A stretch of 64,000 nucleotides of DNA from Paraburkholderia solitsugae (lineage in GTDB: Bacteria > Pseudomonadota > Gammaproteobacteria > Burkholderiales > Burkholderiaceae): assembly GCF_013177695.1 (NCBI RefSeq), contig NZ_WOEY01000166.1, positions 62,001 to 126,000 of the forward strand, in the 5' to 3' direction. The notes below the pieces were generated by a model. It was not told where the DNA came from and searched no databases. It saw only the letters and a list, made by a program, of their open reading frames with translations. Positions 36,067 to 45,285 of this stretch are shown here, piece by piece (position 1 is the first letter of the stretch; the number at the start of each line of letters is the position of its first letter). The position numbers and the translations under genes are program-made.

Positions 36067-37061
36067 GCGCCGCCGCACCGAAACCGCGTTTGAAAACGTC
36101 GGCGATGATCGCCTCGATTGCCGGCGAAGGGCAAATAACCCGCTCGGCCCCGTTCGGCCACGCACTGGTCGAACTGGCGCGCAACCGCCCCGAAGTGGTC
36201 GGCATGACCGCCGACCTCGGCAAATACACCGACCTGCATCTGTTCGCGAAGGCATACCCCGAGCGCTACTACCAGATGGGCATGGCCGAACAACTGCTGA
36301 TGGGCGCCGCCGCCGGGATGGCGCACGAAGGCGCGCAGCCGTTCGTCACCACGTACGCCGTGTTCGCCGCACGCCGTGCTTATGACTTCATCCATCAGGC
36401 GATTGCCGAGGACAACCTCGACGTCAAGATCGTCTGCGCCTTGCCCGGCCTCACAACCGGCTACGGCCCGAGCCACCAGGCGGCGGAAGACCTCGCCCTG
36501 TTTCGCGCGATGCCGAACCTCACGGTGATCGACCCGTGCGACGCCATCGAAATCGAACAGATGGTGCCGGCGATCGCCGACCATCGTGGGCCGGTGTATG
36601 CGCGGCTGTTGCGCGGCAACGTGCCGGTCGTGCTCGACGAATACGACTACCAGTTCGAACTTGGCAAAGCGAAGCTGCTGCGCGACGGCGCCGAGGTGCT
36701 GATTATCTCGTCCGGGATCATGACGATGCGCGCGCTGGAAACGGCCAAGGCGCTGGCCGTCGATCGCATCGACGTCGGCGTGCTGCACGTACCGACCATC
36801 AAGCCGCTCGACACCGTCACGCTGCTGCGCGAAGCGCGCCGCTCAGGCCGCCTTGTGGTGGTGGCGGAGAACCATACCGTGATTGGCGGACTAGGCGAGG
36901 CCGTGGCCACCGTGCTGCTGACCAACGGCGTCACGCCGCCGTTCCGCCAGATCGGCCTGCCCGACGCGTTTCTCGACGCGGGCGCGCTGCCGACCTTGCA
37001 CGACCGCTACGGTATTTCCACCGAGGCGATGTGCGACACGATCAAAGGCTGGCTGCGGTAA
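36063..37061 (+). CDS. Transketolase, C-terminal (pyrimidine-binding) subunit
   Basis: A 332-residue protein matching the middle and C-terminal domains of transketolase: APFGHALVELARNRPEVVGM, the catalytic Glu region YYQMGMAEQLLMGAAAG, GLTTGYGPSHQAAEDLALF, and the C-terminal swivel domain ending at about 330. It forms a heterotetramer with the preceding subunit, whose stop it overlaps by 4 nt. Full-length transketolase at 41108 is a second, unlinked-by-sequence enzyme of the same cluster. Confidence 0.9.
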   Translation: MSAAAPKPRLKTSAMIASIAGEGQITRSAPFGHALVELARNRPEVVGMTADLGKYTDLHLFAKAYPERYYQMGMAEQLLMGAAAGMAHEGAQPFVTTYAVFAARRAYDFIHQAIAEDNLDVKIVCALPGLTTGYGPSHQAAEDLALFRAMPNLTVIDPCDAIEIEQMVPAIADHRGPVYARLLRGNVPVVLDEYDYQFELGKAKLLRDGAEVLIISSGIMTMRALETAKALAVDRIDVGVLHVPTIKPLDTVTLLREARRSGRLVVVAENHTVIGGLGEAVATVLLTNGVTPPFRQIGLPDAFLDAGALPTLHDRYGISTEAMCDTIKGWLR

Positions 37062-37163
37062 CGGTTCATAAGCGTCGATCAGCGCCGATAAGCGCCACAC
37101 ACGTAGTCACCGATAGCCAACAACGTAACAAACCATAAGCTTCATATTCAGGAGATCCGCATC

Positions 37164-37928
37164 ATGTCAGAGTCACGTCTACTCGACGGCAAGGTCGCCG
37201 TCATTTCCGGCGGCGCGTCGCCGCGCGGCATCGGCATCGCGACCGCCCGCATGTTCGCAGCGCACGGCGCCCGCATCGCCATCTTCGATCTCGACGAAGC
37301 CGCCGCCGTCGAAGCCGCCGCGTCGATCGGGCCCGAGCATCGCGGCTATGTGTGCAATGTGACCGACCGTGGCGCCTGCCAGGCTGCAGTCGAACGCACC
37401 GTCGCCGATTTGGGTTCGATCGATATCCTGATCAACAATGCCGGCATTACCCAGGCCGCCAAGCTGCTCGAGATCGATCCGGAAAGCTGGGACCGTATCC
37501 TCGACGTCAACCTGCGCGGCGTGTTGTATCTGTCGCAAGCTGTCGTCCCGCAGATGAAGAAGCAGAAGAGCGGCTCGATCGGCTGCATGTCGTCGGTGTC
37601 GGCGCAGCGCGGCGGCGGCATTCTCGGCGGCCCGCATTACTCGGCGGCGAAGGCCGGTGTGCTGGGTCTTGCCAAAGCGATGGCGCGCGAACTCGGCAAC
37701 GACGGCATCCGCGTGAACTGCGTGACGCCGGGGCTGATCCAGACCGACATCAACGCGGGCAAGATCAGCGACGATAAGCGCGGTGAAATTCTCGCCGGCA
37801 TTCCCCTCAACCGCCTGGGCGTACCCGACGATGTGGCCGGCGCCTTCCTGTTCCTCGCGTCGAACCTGTCGTCGTATATCACCGGCGCGGTGATCGATGT
37901 GAACGGCGGGATGCTGATTCACGGCTGA
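37164..37928 (+). CDS. Short-chain dehydrogenase (polyol/sugar-acid type)
   Basis: A 254-residue classical SDR: cofactor loop SGGASPRGIGIA, INNAGITQ, the catalytic Ser in CMSSVSAQ, YSAAK with intact Tyr and Lys, and the C-terminal INGAVIDVNGG-like strand. Asp in IFDLDE after strand 2 favours NAD. AGGAG precedes the ATG. It sits between the split transketolase and the TRAP transporter and probably oxidises a hydroxyl of the imported substrate. Confidence 0.92.
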   Translation: MSESRLLDGKVAVISGGASPRGIGIATARMFAAHGARIAIFDLDEAAAVEAAASIGPEHRGYVCNVTDRGACQAAVERTVADLGSIDILINNAGITQAAKLLEIDPESWDRILDVNLRGVLYLSQAVVPQMKKQKSGSIGCMSSVSAQRGGGILGGPHYSAAKAGVLGLAKAMARELGNDGIRVNCVTPGLIQTDINAGKISDDKRGEILAGIPLNRLGVPDDVAGAFLFLASNLSSYITGAVIDVNGGMLIHG

Positions 37929-38078
37929 CGCGCAACGGCAGGACGGGCCGTCTGGCGGGAGGCCGGCGGCGGCGATGGAGATCCGGTAGTAGAGAACAGA
38001 CGACCGCGGCGAGCGATACGTGCAGCCGCCGCGGTTCAGACTCGAAAACTATAACGACACGCCCAATTGGAGGAAGAC

Positions 38079-39122
38079 ATGACAACCCGTTCTAACGCGC
38101 CGCAAGGCATCAGCCGCCGCACCTTTCTGAAAGCCGGTGCGGCCATGTCCGCCGCCGCGCCGTTATGGAGCATCTCGCGCAGCGCGATGGCGGCCCCCGA
38201 GTTTTCGTACAAGCTCGCGGCCGGCCAGGACCCGACGCATCCGGTCAACATCCGCGCTCAGGAGGCGATCAATCACATTCGCGAAGCGACCAAGGGCCGC
38301 CTCGACATCAAGCTCTTTCCGCAAAATCAGCTAGGCTCCGACACCGATCTGCTCTCGCAGGTGCGCAATGGCGGTGTCGAGTTCTTCAACCAGGCCTCGT
38401 CGATTCTGGCGACGCTGACGCCCGCCGCGGGCATCGTCAATACCGGCTTCGCGTTCAAGGACTACGACGCGGTCTGGAAGGCGATGGACGGCGATCTTGG
38501 CAACTACATCCGCGCGCAGATCGGTAAGTCGGGCATCGTCTCGGTGAGCAAGGTGTGGGACAACGGCTTCCGGCAAATCAGTTCGTCCACCAAGGCGTTG
38601 CGTGCGCCGGCCGATCTGAAAGGCTTCAAGATCCGCGTGCCGCAAGCGCCGATGTTGACCTCACTGTTCAAAGCGCTCGACGCCGGCCCTTCGCCGATCA
38701 ATTTCAACGAGCTGTATTCGGCGTTGCAAACCGGCGTGGTGGAAGGTCAGGAGAACCCGCTGCCGATCATCGCGACGGCCAAGCTTTATGAAGTGCAGAA
38801 GTACATCAGCCTCACGTCGCACGTATGGGACGGTTACTGGATTCTCGGCAATCGCGCCGCGTGGGAGCGCCTGCCTGCGGATATTCGCGCGATCGTCACG
38901 CGTGAATTCGAAAACGCCGCGATGCTGCAACGCGCGGATATCGCCAAGCTCAGCCTCTCGTTGCGCGACGACCTGAAAAAGAAGGGCATTACCTTTATCG
39001 ATGTCGACCGCGACGCTTTCCGTGGCGCGCTGGCCAAGACGAGCTTCTATCACGACTGGAAAGCCAAATATGGCGAAGAGGCGTGGGGGTTGCTGGAGAA
39101 GTCCGTCGGGAAACTGGGGTAA
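38079..39122 (+). CDS. TRAP transporter solute-binding protein DctP
   Basis: A 347-residue periplasmic binding protein with a twin-arginine-like signal (SRRTFLKAGAAMSAAAPLW). DctP-fold features: VKGR-like GRLDIKLFPQNQLGSDTDLL, the ligand Arg in LKGFKIRVPQAP, and VEGQENPL. The conserved Arg typically binds a carboxylate, so an organic or sugar acid is the expected cargo. The ATG at 38079 has GGAGG 7 nt upstream; a TTG at 38067 is less likely. The fused membrane subunits follow 4 nt downstream. Confidence 0.92.
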   Translation: MTTRSNAPQGISRRTFLKAGAAMSAAAPLWSISRSAMAAPEFSYKLAAGQDPTHPVNIRAQEAINHIREATKGRLDIKLFPQNQLGSDTDLLSQVRNGGVEFFNQASSILATLTPAAGIVNTGFAFKDYDAVWKAMDGDLGNYIRAQIGKSGIVSVSKVWDNGFRQISSSTKALRAPADLKGFKIRVPQAPMLTSLFKALDAGPSPINFNELYSALQTGVVEGQENPLPIIATAKLYEVQKYISLTSHVWDGYWILGNRAAWERLPADIRAIVTREFENAAMLQRADIAKLSLSLRDDLKKKGITFIDVDRDAFRGALAKTSFYHDWKAKYGEEAWGLLEKSVGKLG

Positions 39123-39126
39123 TGCG

Positions 39127-40986
39127 ATGATCTCGATCTCTTATTCGCACGAGCGGCAGCATCGGTTCGCCTGTGCGCTCGACTCCGCCCTCGGCCATCT
39201 GGTGGAGATTCCGGCCGCCTTGCTGGTGCTCGCGGAAATCGTCGTGCTGCTGGCGGGCGTGACCAGTCGCTATGTGCTGCACGCGCCGCTCGTCTGGTCC
39301 GATGAACTCGCCTCCATGCTGTTCCTGTGGCTCGCCATGCTCGGCGCCGTGATCGCCTTGCGGCGCGGCGAGCATATGCGGATGACGGCGTTGGTCGGCA
39401 TGGCGCCGCCGGGTGTACGCGCCTTTCTCGACGTGGTCGCGATCGCCGCGCCGATCGCGTTCCTCGCGATGGTGATCGGCCCGGCGATCAGCTTTGCGCA
39501 GGACGAATCGTTCATCACCACACCGGCACTCGAACTGTCGAACTCATGGCGCGCGGCGGCATTGCCGATCGGTTCGGCGCTGATGCTGCTGGTCGCCGTG
39601 GTGCGGCTTGCCCGCGTGAGCAACTGGCGCCTGACGCTCGCCGGGATTGCAACGGTCGGCGCGCTGGTCGGCATCTTCGTTGCGCTGGGACCGCTGCTGC
39701 GCGATCTCGGCAATATCAACCTGTTGATCTTCTTTGTCGGCCTGGTGGCGCTCGGTGTGCTGAGCGGTGTGCCGATTGCCTTCTCGTTCGGACTCGCCAC
39801 CTTCGGCTACCTTGCGCTGACCACGAATACGCCGATGCCGGTGGTGGTCGGCCGGATGGATGAGGGCATGTCGCATCTGATCCTGCTCTCGGTGCCGCTC
39901 TTCGTGTTCCTCGGCCAGTTGATCGAGATGACCGGCATGGCGGCGGCGATGATTGCGTTCCTCGCGAGCCTGCTGGGTCACGTGCGCGGTGGGCTGTCGT
40001 ATGTGCTGGTCGGTGCGATGTATCTGGTGTCGGGCATCTCGGGCTCGAAAGCCGCGGACATGGCAGCGGTCGCGCCCGTGTTGTTTCCCGAGATGAAAGC
40101 GCGCGGTGCGAAGCCGGGCGATCTGGTCGCGCTGCTGGCCGCGACCGGCGCACAGACCGAGACGATTCCGCCGAGTCTCGTGCTGATTACGCTCGGCTCG
40201 GTAACCGGCGTGTCGATCTCGGCGCTCTTCACCGGCGGCATGCTGCCGGGCATCGTGCTCGCCATCACACTGTGCGCGGTGGTGCAGTGGCGTTACCGGC
40301 GCGAAGATCTGTCGGGCGTCAAACGCGCGAGTCGTGGCGAGATTCTGCGCAAGCTGGTGATCGCGGTGCCGGCGCTCGCGTTGCCATTCGTGATTCGCGC
40401 GGCGGTGGTCGAAGGGATTGCAACGGCGACCGAAGTCTCGACCATCGGCATTGCGTATGCGGTGCTGGCGGGCTTGCTGATCTATCGCCGATTCGAGTGG
40501 AAGCGGCTCAAGCCGATGCTGATCGATACCGCGACTTTGTCCGGCGCGATTCTGCTGATCATCGGCGCGGCGACGAGCATGGCGTGGGCGCTGACTCAAT
40601 CGGGTTTCTCAGGGCAGCTTGCTCAGACGCTCGGCAGTTTGCCGGGTGGTGCGGCGATGTTCATGGCCGCCTCCATCTGCGTGTTCGTGATTCTTGGCAG
40701 CGTGCTCGAAGGTATTCCGGCGATCGTGCTGTTCGGCCCGCTGATGTTCCCGATCGCGCGGCAGATGGGCATTCACGATGTGCACTACGCGATGGTGGTG
40801 ATCCTGTCGATGGGTGTGGGTCTGTTCGCACCGCCCTTTGGTGTGGGCTATTACTCGGCTTGCGCGGTGAGCCGCATCCATCCTGACGAAGGCATGAAGC
40901 CGATTCTCGGCTACATCGCTGCGTTGATGGTCGGTTTGATCATCGTCGCTGCGGTGCCCTGGATTTCGACCGGCTTCCTGCATTGA
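39127..40986 (+). CDS. TRAP transporter fused DctQM membrane protein
   Basis: A 619-residue inner-membrane protein: residues 15-160 are the small DctQ domain (four helices, VWSDELASMLFLWLAMLGA), a linker helix follows, and about 195-615 form the large DctM channel (NLLIFFVGLVALGVLSGVPI, GSKAADMAAVAPVL, PPSLVLITLGSVTGVSI, PPFGVGYYSAC). It imports the ligand bound by DctP using the sodium gradient. Fused QM forms are common. It starts 4 nt after dctP. Confidence 0.93.
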   Translation: MISISYSHERQHRFACALDSALGHLVEIPAALLVLAEIVVLLAGVTSRYVLHAPLVWSDELASMLFLWLAMLGAVIALRRGEHMRMTALVGMAPPGVRAFLDVVAIAAPIAFLAMVIGPAISFAQDESFITTPALELSNSWRAAALPIGSALMLLVAVVRLARVSNWRLTLAGIATVGALVGIFVALGPLLRDLGNINLLIFFVGLVALGVLSGVPIAFSFGLATFGYLALTTNTPMPVVVGRMDEGMSHLILLSVPLFVFLGQLIEMTGMAAAMIAFLASLLGHVRGGLSYVLVGAMYLVSGISGSKAADMAAVAPVLFPEMKARGAKPGDLVALLAATGAQTETIPPSLVLITLGSVTGVSISALFTGGMLPGIVLAITLCAVVQWRYRREDLSGVKRASRGEILRKLVIAVPALALPFVIRAAVVEGIATATEVSTIGIAYAVLAGLLIYRRFEWKRLKPMLIDTATLSGAILLIIGAATSMAWALTQSGFSGQLAQTLGSLPGGAAMFMAASICVFVILGSVLEGIPAIVLFGPLMFPIARQMGIHDVHYAMVVILSMGVGLFAPPFGVGYYSACAVSRIHPDEGMKPILGYIAALMVGLIIVAAVPWISTGFLH

Positions 40987-40994
40987 TCCGCTGA

Positions 40995-41025
40995 CGTATG
41001 AGGCTGCGCCGTGCAGCCTCGTATG
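40995..41025. terminator. Hairpin between DctQM and transketolase
   Basis: CGTATGAGGCTGC pairs with GCAGCCTCGTATG around a 5-nt loop (12 of 13 positions including one G-U) starting 8 nt after the dctQM stop. No T-run follows, so it may attenuate or stabilise RNA within the operon. Confidence 0.5.
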
Positions 41026-41107
41026 AAGTTCTTTCGCCCAATCCGATTCGATTCGTGTTGATTGCCGCAGCCGCCTCTACCGGGGCCGCGTAGAGGAGCC
41101 TTTTGCC

Positions 41108-43177
41108 ATGTCCACCACTGAAGCTCAGCCCGCTGTACCGATTGCCGCGCTGACCGCATCGCCATCGCTGTCAGCCGCGGCCGCGCCAACGCAATCCCAG
41201 GCGCAAGCGCCCCAGCTACCGCTGGCCGACGCGATCCGCTTCCTCTCCATCGATGCCATTCTGCAAGCGGGCGAGGGCCACCAAGGGGTGCCCCTCGGTA
41301 TGGCCGAGATCGCGACCGCGCTGTTCAACCGGCACCTGAAATTCAATCCCGCAGATCCGGCCTGGCCCGACCGCGACCGCTTCGTATTGTCCAACGGCCA
41401 CGGTTCGCTGCTGCTGTATTCGCTGCTGTATCTGACCGGTTATGCGGCGATCGGGCTGGACCAACTCAAGACCTTCCGCGAACTCGGCTCGCATTGTGCG
41501 GGGCATCCCGAGTACGAACCGGCGCACGGTATCGAGGCGACCACAGGTCCGCTCGGGCAGGGTATCGCCAACGCCTTCGGCATGGCGATCGCCGAAGCGT
41601 ATCTCGCGGCGAAATTCGGTAGCGATCTCGTCGATCACTACACGTATGCGTTCGTCGGCGACGGCTGCCTGCAGGAGGGTATCGGTCAGGAAATGATTTC
41701 GCTGGCGGGACACCTGCGGCTGGGCAAACTGATTCTCTGTTGGGACGACAACCAGATCACCGACGACGGCAGTACCTCGCTCTCGATCAGCGAAGACGTC
41801 TGCGCGCGATTTCGCGTGGGCGGCTGGCATGTGATCGAAGTCGACGGTCACGATCTCGAGGCCGTATCCGCAGCGTTGACGATCGCGCGCGCCGACCCGA
41901 GGCCGTCGATGATTGCCTGCAAGACGGTGATCGGTCGCGGCATTGCGCGATTGCAAGGGCAGCGCGGCGGGCATAGCGGCAAGCTGTTTCAGTCGGATGC
42001 CGAGGCGGCACGCGAACAGCTGGGCTGGCCGCATGCGCCGTTCGACGTGCCCACCGAAGTCCTGACCGCATGGCGCGAAGCGGGCCGGCGGAATAGCGAG
42101 GAATACAACGCGTGGCACGCGCGCCTCGCCGCTTTGCCGGACGCGCAGTGCGCCGAGTTCGAGCGGGTCCAGGGGGGCGGCTTGCCGGAAGGCTGGCGCG
42201 ACGTGCTCGACGATTACCGCAACCGTGCAGTCGAGCGTGACGAGCCGCAATCGGGCATCACCGTGTCGGGCGAGATCGGCGATCTGTTCGCGACGCTGCT
42301 GCCCGAGCGCATGGTCGGTTGTGCCGATCTCGAAGCGCCCACCGGCCACAAGCGCCAGTTGCGCGCCTTTACCGCCGATGATCGCAGCGGCGCCTACGTC
42401 CATTGCGGCGTGCGGGAACATCTGATGGGCGCGATGGCCAACGGCATGGCTGCACACGGCGGCATCGTCGCGACCAGCGTCACCTATCTGGCGTTCTCCG
42501 ATTATCAGCGTCCGGCAATGCGTATGGCCGCGCTGATGGGCCTGCCGGTGCACTTCGTGTTCAGCCACGACTCGATCGGCGTCGGCAAGAACGGGCCGAC
42601 GCATCAACCCGTCGAGATCCTTGCCTCATTGCGCGCCATGCCGAACATGCGCGTGCTGCGGCCCGCCGATGCCGTTGAAGCCGCCGAGTGCTGGGCGCTC
42701 GCGCTCGAGCACCGCAGTGGCCCGAGCACGTTGGTGTTCGCGCGCCAGGCGCTGCCGCTGGTGCGTCGCGCGTATAGCGCCGAGCCGTTGTCTCAGCGCG
42801 GCGCTTACGTGCTGGCCGAGGCGGAGGGCGGGCCGCGTGCGGTGACGTTGCTCGCAACCGGCTCTGAAGTCGCGCTGGCGTTGCAGGCGCGTAGCCAGTT
42901 GCAGGACGAAGGCATTGCGACCGCGGTGGTGTCGATGCCGTGCTGGGAAATCTTCGACGAACAGGACGCCGGCTATCGCGCTGCGGTGTTGGGTTCAGAC
43001 ACCGTGCGCATCGGCATCGAGGCAGCACTGCGTTTCGGTTGGGACCGCTATCTCGGCGAACGCGGCGGTTTTGTCGGGATGAGCGGCTTCGGTGCTTCCG
43101 CCTCTGCGGAGACGTTGTACGAGCACTTCGGCATCACGGCGCAGCACGTCGTCGCCGAAGCGAAGCGGCACTTGTAA
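41108..43177 (+). CDS. Full-length transketolase with divergent active site
   Basis: A 689-residue transketolase. A 40-residue Ala/Gln-rich N-terminal extension precedes the catalytic part. Thiamine motif GDGCLQEGIGQE and TTGPLGQGIANAFGMA are intact, and the catalytic Glu region GVREHLMGAMANG is kept. Hand alignment shows changes in the substrate channel: GEDGPTHQP of classical enzymes reads GKNGPTHQP (the acceptor-recognising Asp is Asn), and the positions of the phosphate-binding Arg and Ser (E. coli R358, S385) appear replaced. A non-phosphorylated substrate is possible. GGAG lies upstream of the ATG. Confidence 0.9.
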   Translation: MSTTEAQPAVPIAALTASPSLSAAAAPTQSQAQAPQLPLADAIRFLSIDAILQAGEGHQGVPLGMAEIATALFNRHLKFNPADPAWPDRDRFVLSNGHGSLLLYSLLYLTGYAAIGLDQLKTFRELGSHCAGHPEYEPAHGIEATTGPLGQGIANAFGMAIAEAYLAAKFGSDLVDHYTYAFVGDGCLQEGIGQEMISLAGHLRLGKLILCWDDNQITDDGSTSLSISEDVCARFRVGGWHVIEVDGHDLEAVSAALTIARADPRPSMIACKTVIGRGIARLQGQRGGHSGKLFQSDAEAAREQLGWPHAPFDVPTEVLTAWREAGRRNSEEYNAWHARLAALPDAQCAEFERVQGGGLPEGWRDVLDDYRNRAVERDEPQSGITVSGEIGDLFATLLPERMVGCADLEAPTGHKRQLRAFTADDRSGAYVHCGVREHLMGAMANGMAAHGGIVATSVTYLAFSDYQRPAMRMAALMGLPVHFVFSHDSIGVGKNGPTHQPVEILASLRAMPNMRVLRPADAVEAAECWALALEHRSGPSTLVFARQALPLVRRAYSAEPLSQRGAYVLAEAEGGPRAVTLLATGSEVALALQARSQLQDEGIATAVVSMPCWEIFDEQDAGYRAAVLGSDTVRIGIEAALRFGWDRYLGERGGFVGMSGFGASASAETLYEHFGITAQHVVAEAKRHL

Positions 43178-43195
43178 TTCATCGAGGACTTGAAC

Positions 43196-44161
43196 ATGCA
43201 AAGAATCGTCTTTCTCGACCGCGCCACGCTTGCGCCGCAGATCGTGTTGCGCGAGCCGCGCTTCGATCATCAACTGATCGAACACGATCACACGACGCCG
43301 GATCAATTGCTGAAGCGGCTGGCCGGCGCATCGATCGCGATCACCAACAAGGTGCCGCTGACGAAAGAGGTCCTCGCGCAACTACCGGATCTGAAACTCG
43401 TCGCGGTTGCCGCCACCGGCACCGATTGCGTCGATAAAGCCGCCTGCCAGGAACTCGGCATCGCGGTGAGCAATATTCGCGGCTATGCGATCAACACCGT
43501 GCCCGAGCACACCTTTGCACTGATCCTCGCACTGCGGCGCAATCTGATCGCTTACCGCGACGACGTGCTCGCCGGCGAGTGGCAGAAGTCAGGGCAATTC
43601 TGCTTTTTCACGCATGCGATTCACGATCTGGCCGGCGCGCGGCTCGGCATCATCGGCGAAGGGGTGCTTGGGCAGCGCGTCGCGGAAATCGGCAAGGCCT
43701 TCGGCATGCTGCCGATGTTCGCCGCTCACAAGGGGAGGACGGGTCTCGGCCCGCTTTACACGCCGTGGGACGAGGTGCTCGCGACCAGCGACATCATCAC
43801 CGTGCACAGTCCGCTCACACCGCACACGCGCAACATGCTTGCCATGCCCGAGTTCCGCGCGATGAAACGCAAGCCTTTGATCATCAACACGGCGCGCGGC
43901 GGACTGGTCGACGAAGGCGCGTTGGTGCAGGCGCTCGACGAAGGTTTGATCAGCGGTGCAGGTTTCGATGTGACCGCGAGCGAACCACCCCCTGAGGACA
44001 ATCTGCTGATGCGTGCGGCCGGCCGGCCAAACGTCATTCTGACGCCGCATGTCGCATGGGCGTCGGACGAGGCACAACAGTGTCTTGCCAATCAGTTAAT
44101 GGACAACATCGACAGCTTCGTCCACGGTGCGCCCACCAATCTGGTGTTGGGGTCATATTGA
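43196..44161 (+). CDS. D-isomer-specific 2-hydroxyacid dehydrogenase
   Basis: A 321-residue NAD(P)-dependent dehydrogenase: nucleotide loop GIIGEGVLGQRVAE, catalytic Arg in INTARGGLVDE, Glu in ASEPPPEDN and His in LTPHVAW. It resembles glycerate/hydroxypyruvate reductases. In this cluster it could reduce hydroxypyruvate, a known transketolase ketol donor, to glycerate or run in reverse. It follows transketolase after 18 nt and ends the operon. Confidence 0.9.
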   Translation: MQRIVFLDRATLAPQIVLREPRFDHQLIEHDHTTPDQLLKRLAGASIAITNKVPLTKEVLAQLPDLKLVAVAATGTDCVDKAACQELGIAVSNIRGYAINTVPEHTFALILALRRNLIAYRDDVLAGEWQKSGQFCFFTHAIHDLAGARLGIIGEGVLGQRVAEIGKAFGMLPMFAAHKGRTGLGPLYTPWDEVLATSDIITVHSPLTPHTRNMLAMPEFRAMKRKPLIINTARGGLVDEGALVQALDEGLISGAGFDVTASEPPPEDNLLMRAAGRPNVILTPHVAWASDEAQQCLANQLMDNIDSFVHGAPTNLVLGSY

Positions 44162-44616
44162 CTGGCAAGGGATACCGCGTCGCGCCGCGCGCGGATCGTC
44201 GGATGAATCAGGTCCACATCGATTGCGAAGAGAACTAGCTCGTTGCCGACAAATATCTGACTACTCCGGACGAGAAAATGGCCTCTCCTCAACCGAATGT
44301 TCCATCCCATCGCGCTGTAGTCCCCGGTGGCCGCGGGCGCGGAGAATGCCAGCGGCTTTCTGACTATCCCGCTCGGACCGCGCGACCGTTCAGCGCAGAT
44401 TTTTTTTTCGCATTAGCATAGGAAGGGTCTTCAGTGCCGTTCGGTGGAGTGAATCACCGGACCATTGCCACTGAACCATCAACGTGTGCGGGTCGCGCAG
44501 TCATCCCCACCTCAGCCCATCGCAGGCTCACACTGCGAACCTGCCGTTCGACGTGTTGTTCGAACAGACGGAAATCATCCATCCAATCGCATCGATTGAA
44601 CGAATCGTTAGTTAAT
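44162..44616. other. 455-base region without a gene
   Basis: Contains a TTTTTTTTT run near 44399-44408 preceded by GC-rich sequence with weak inverted repeats, possibly the end of the catabolic operon. I see no gene here. The following gene's start at 44617 is the first in-frame ATG leading into a membrane helix. Confidence 0.4.
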
Positions 44617-45261
44617 ATGAGGAATGTACGCACATCATTCATAGTCGGCGTGCTTATCGTCGAGTTGGTATTCGGTGCCTTTTTACTGTCACACAAAAGC
44701 CACCGCGCGACGGCCGACACCGACGTCACGACAAATAGCTCGGCGCAATGGGCTGCGACTTCTCCCCAATCGGGTGACGCCCGTGTGGCCGCGGGAAGTG
44801 TGATCGCCGCGACCGCTCTGGCCGGCAACACAGCGACTGGCGCCGGGCAGTCTACGAGCGGGATCGTGGTGGCGCAATCCGACTCGCCAGCTCAAGGCGC
44901 CGCGCAAGCGGCGCGACCGGACACGCGACCACGCGAACCGGTCGCCGTCCGTCGTTACGTTGAGCCGAAGAGCAGCCCACCGTCGCGAACCGAAAGCAGG
45001 CATGACAGTCTGCAGCGTCATGGCTCGAATCCGGTTGCGTCTGCGATGACGGATGAACTGGTCAAAGGGTCCGCGAAACTCGATCCGGCACTGCCGCCGC
45101 CGTCGGCGCTACCGATGCCCCCGCCGGATCAACCCAGCCGTAACAACGCGGACCATCGCGGCTCGAATCCGGTTGCGGCTGCAATGACTGAGCAGCTTGT
45201 CAGAGAGTCCGCGAAACTCGATCCGGCACTACCGCCGCCGGACCAGTCCGGCGTGAAGTAA
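44617..45261 (+). CDS. Membrane-anchored repeat protein of unknown function
   Basis: A 214-residue protein: one N-terminal membrane anchor (FIVGVLIVELVFGAFLL), then a low-complexity Ala/Thr/Pro-rich periplasmic stalk. Its C-terminal half contains a 28-residue segment twice: GSNPVASAMTDELVKGSAKL and GSNPVAAAMTEQLVRESAKL, each followed by DPALPPP. No known domain. The duplicated segment may be a binding or attachment motif. Monocistronic. Confidence 0.65.
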   Translation: MRNVRTSFIVGVLIVELVFGAFLLSHKSHRATADTDVTTNSSAQWAATSPQSGDARVAAGSVIAATALAGNTATGAGQSTSGIVVAQSDSPAQGAAQAARPDTRPREPVAVRRYVEPKSSPPSRTESRHDSLQRHGSNPVASAMTDELVKGSAKLDPALPPPSALPMPPPDQPSRNNADHRGSNPVAAAMTEQLVRESAKLDPALPPPDQSGVK

Positions 45262-45285
45262 GCGCGCGGCGCGAAGCGTGAGTTG

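Noticed and set aside
35658..36788. Long minus-strand frame inside the split transketolase genes
   Set aside because: His/Arg/Val-rich shadow antisense to conserved transketolase subunits.
41216..42607. Long minus-strand open frame inside transketolase
   Set aside because: Exactly antisense to well-supported transketolase motifs; typical of high-GC codon bias.
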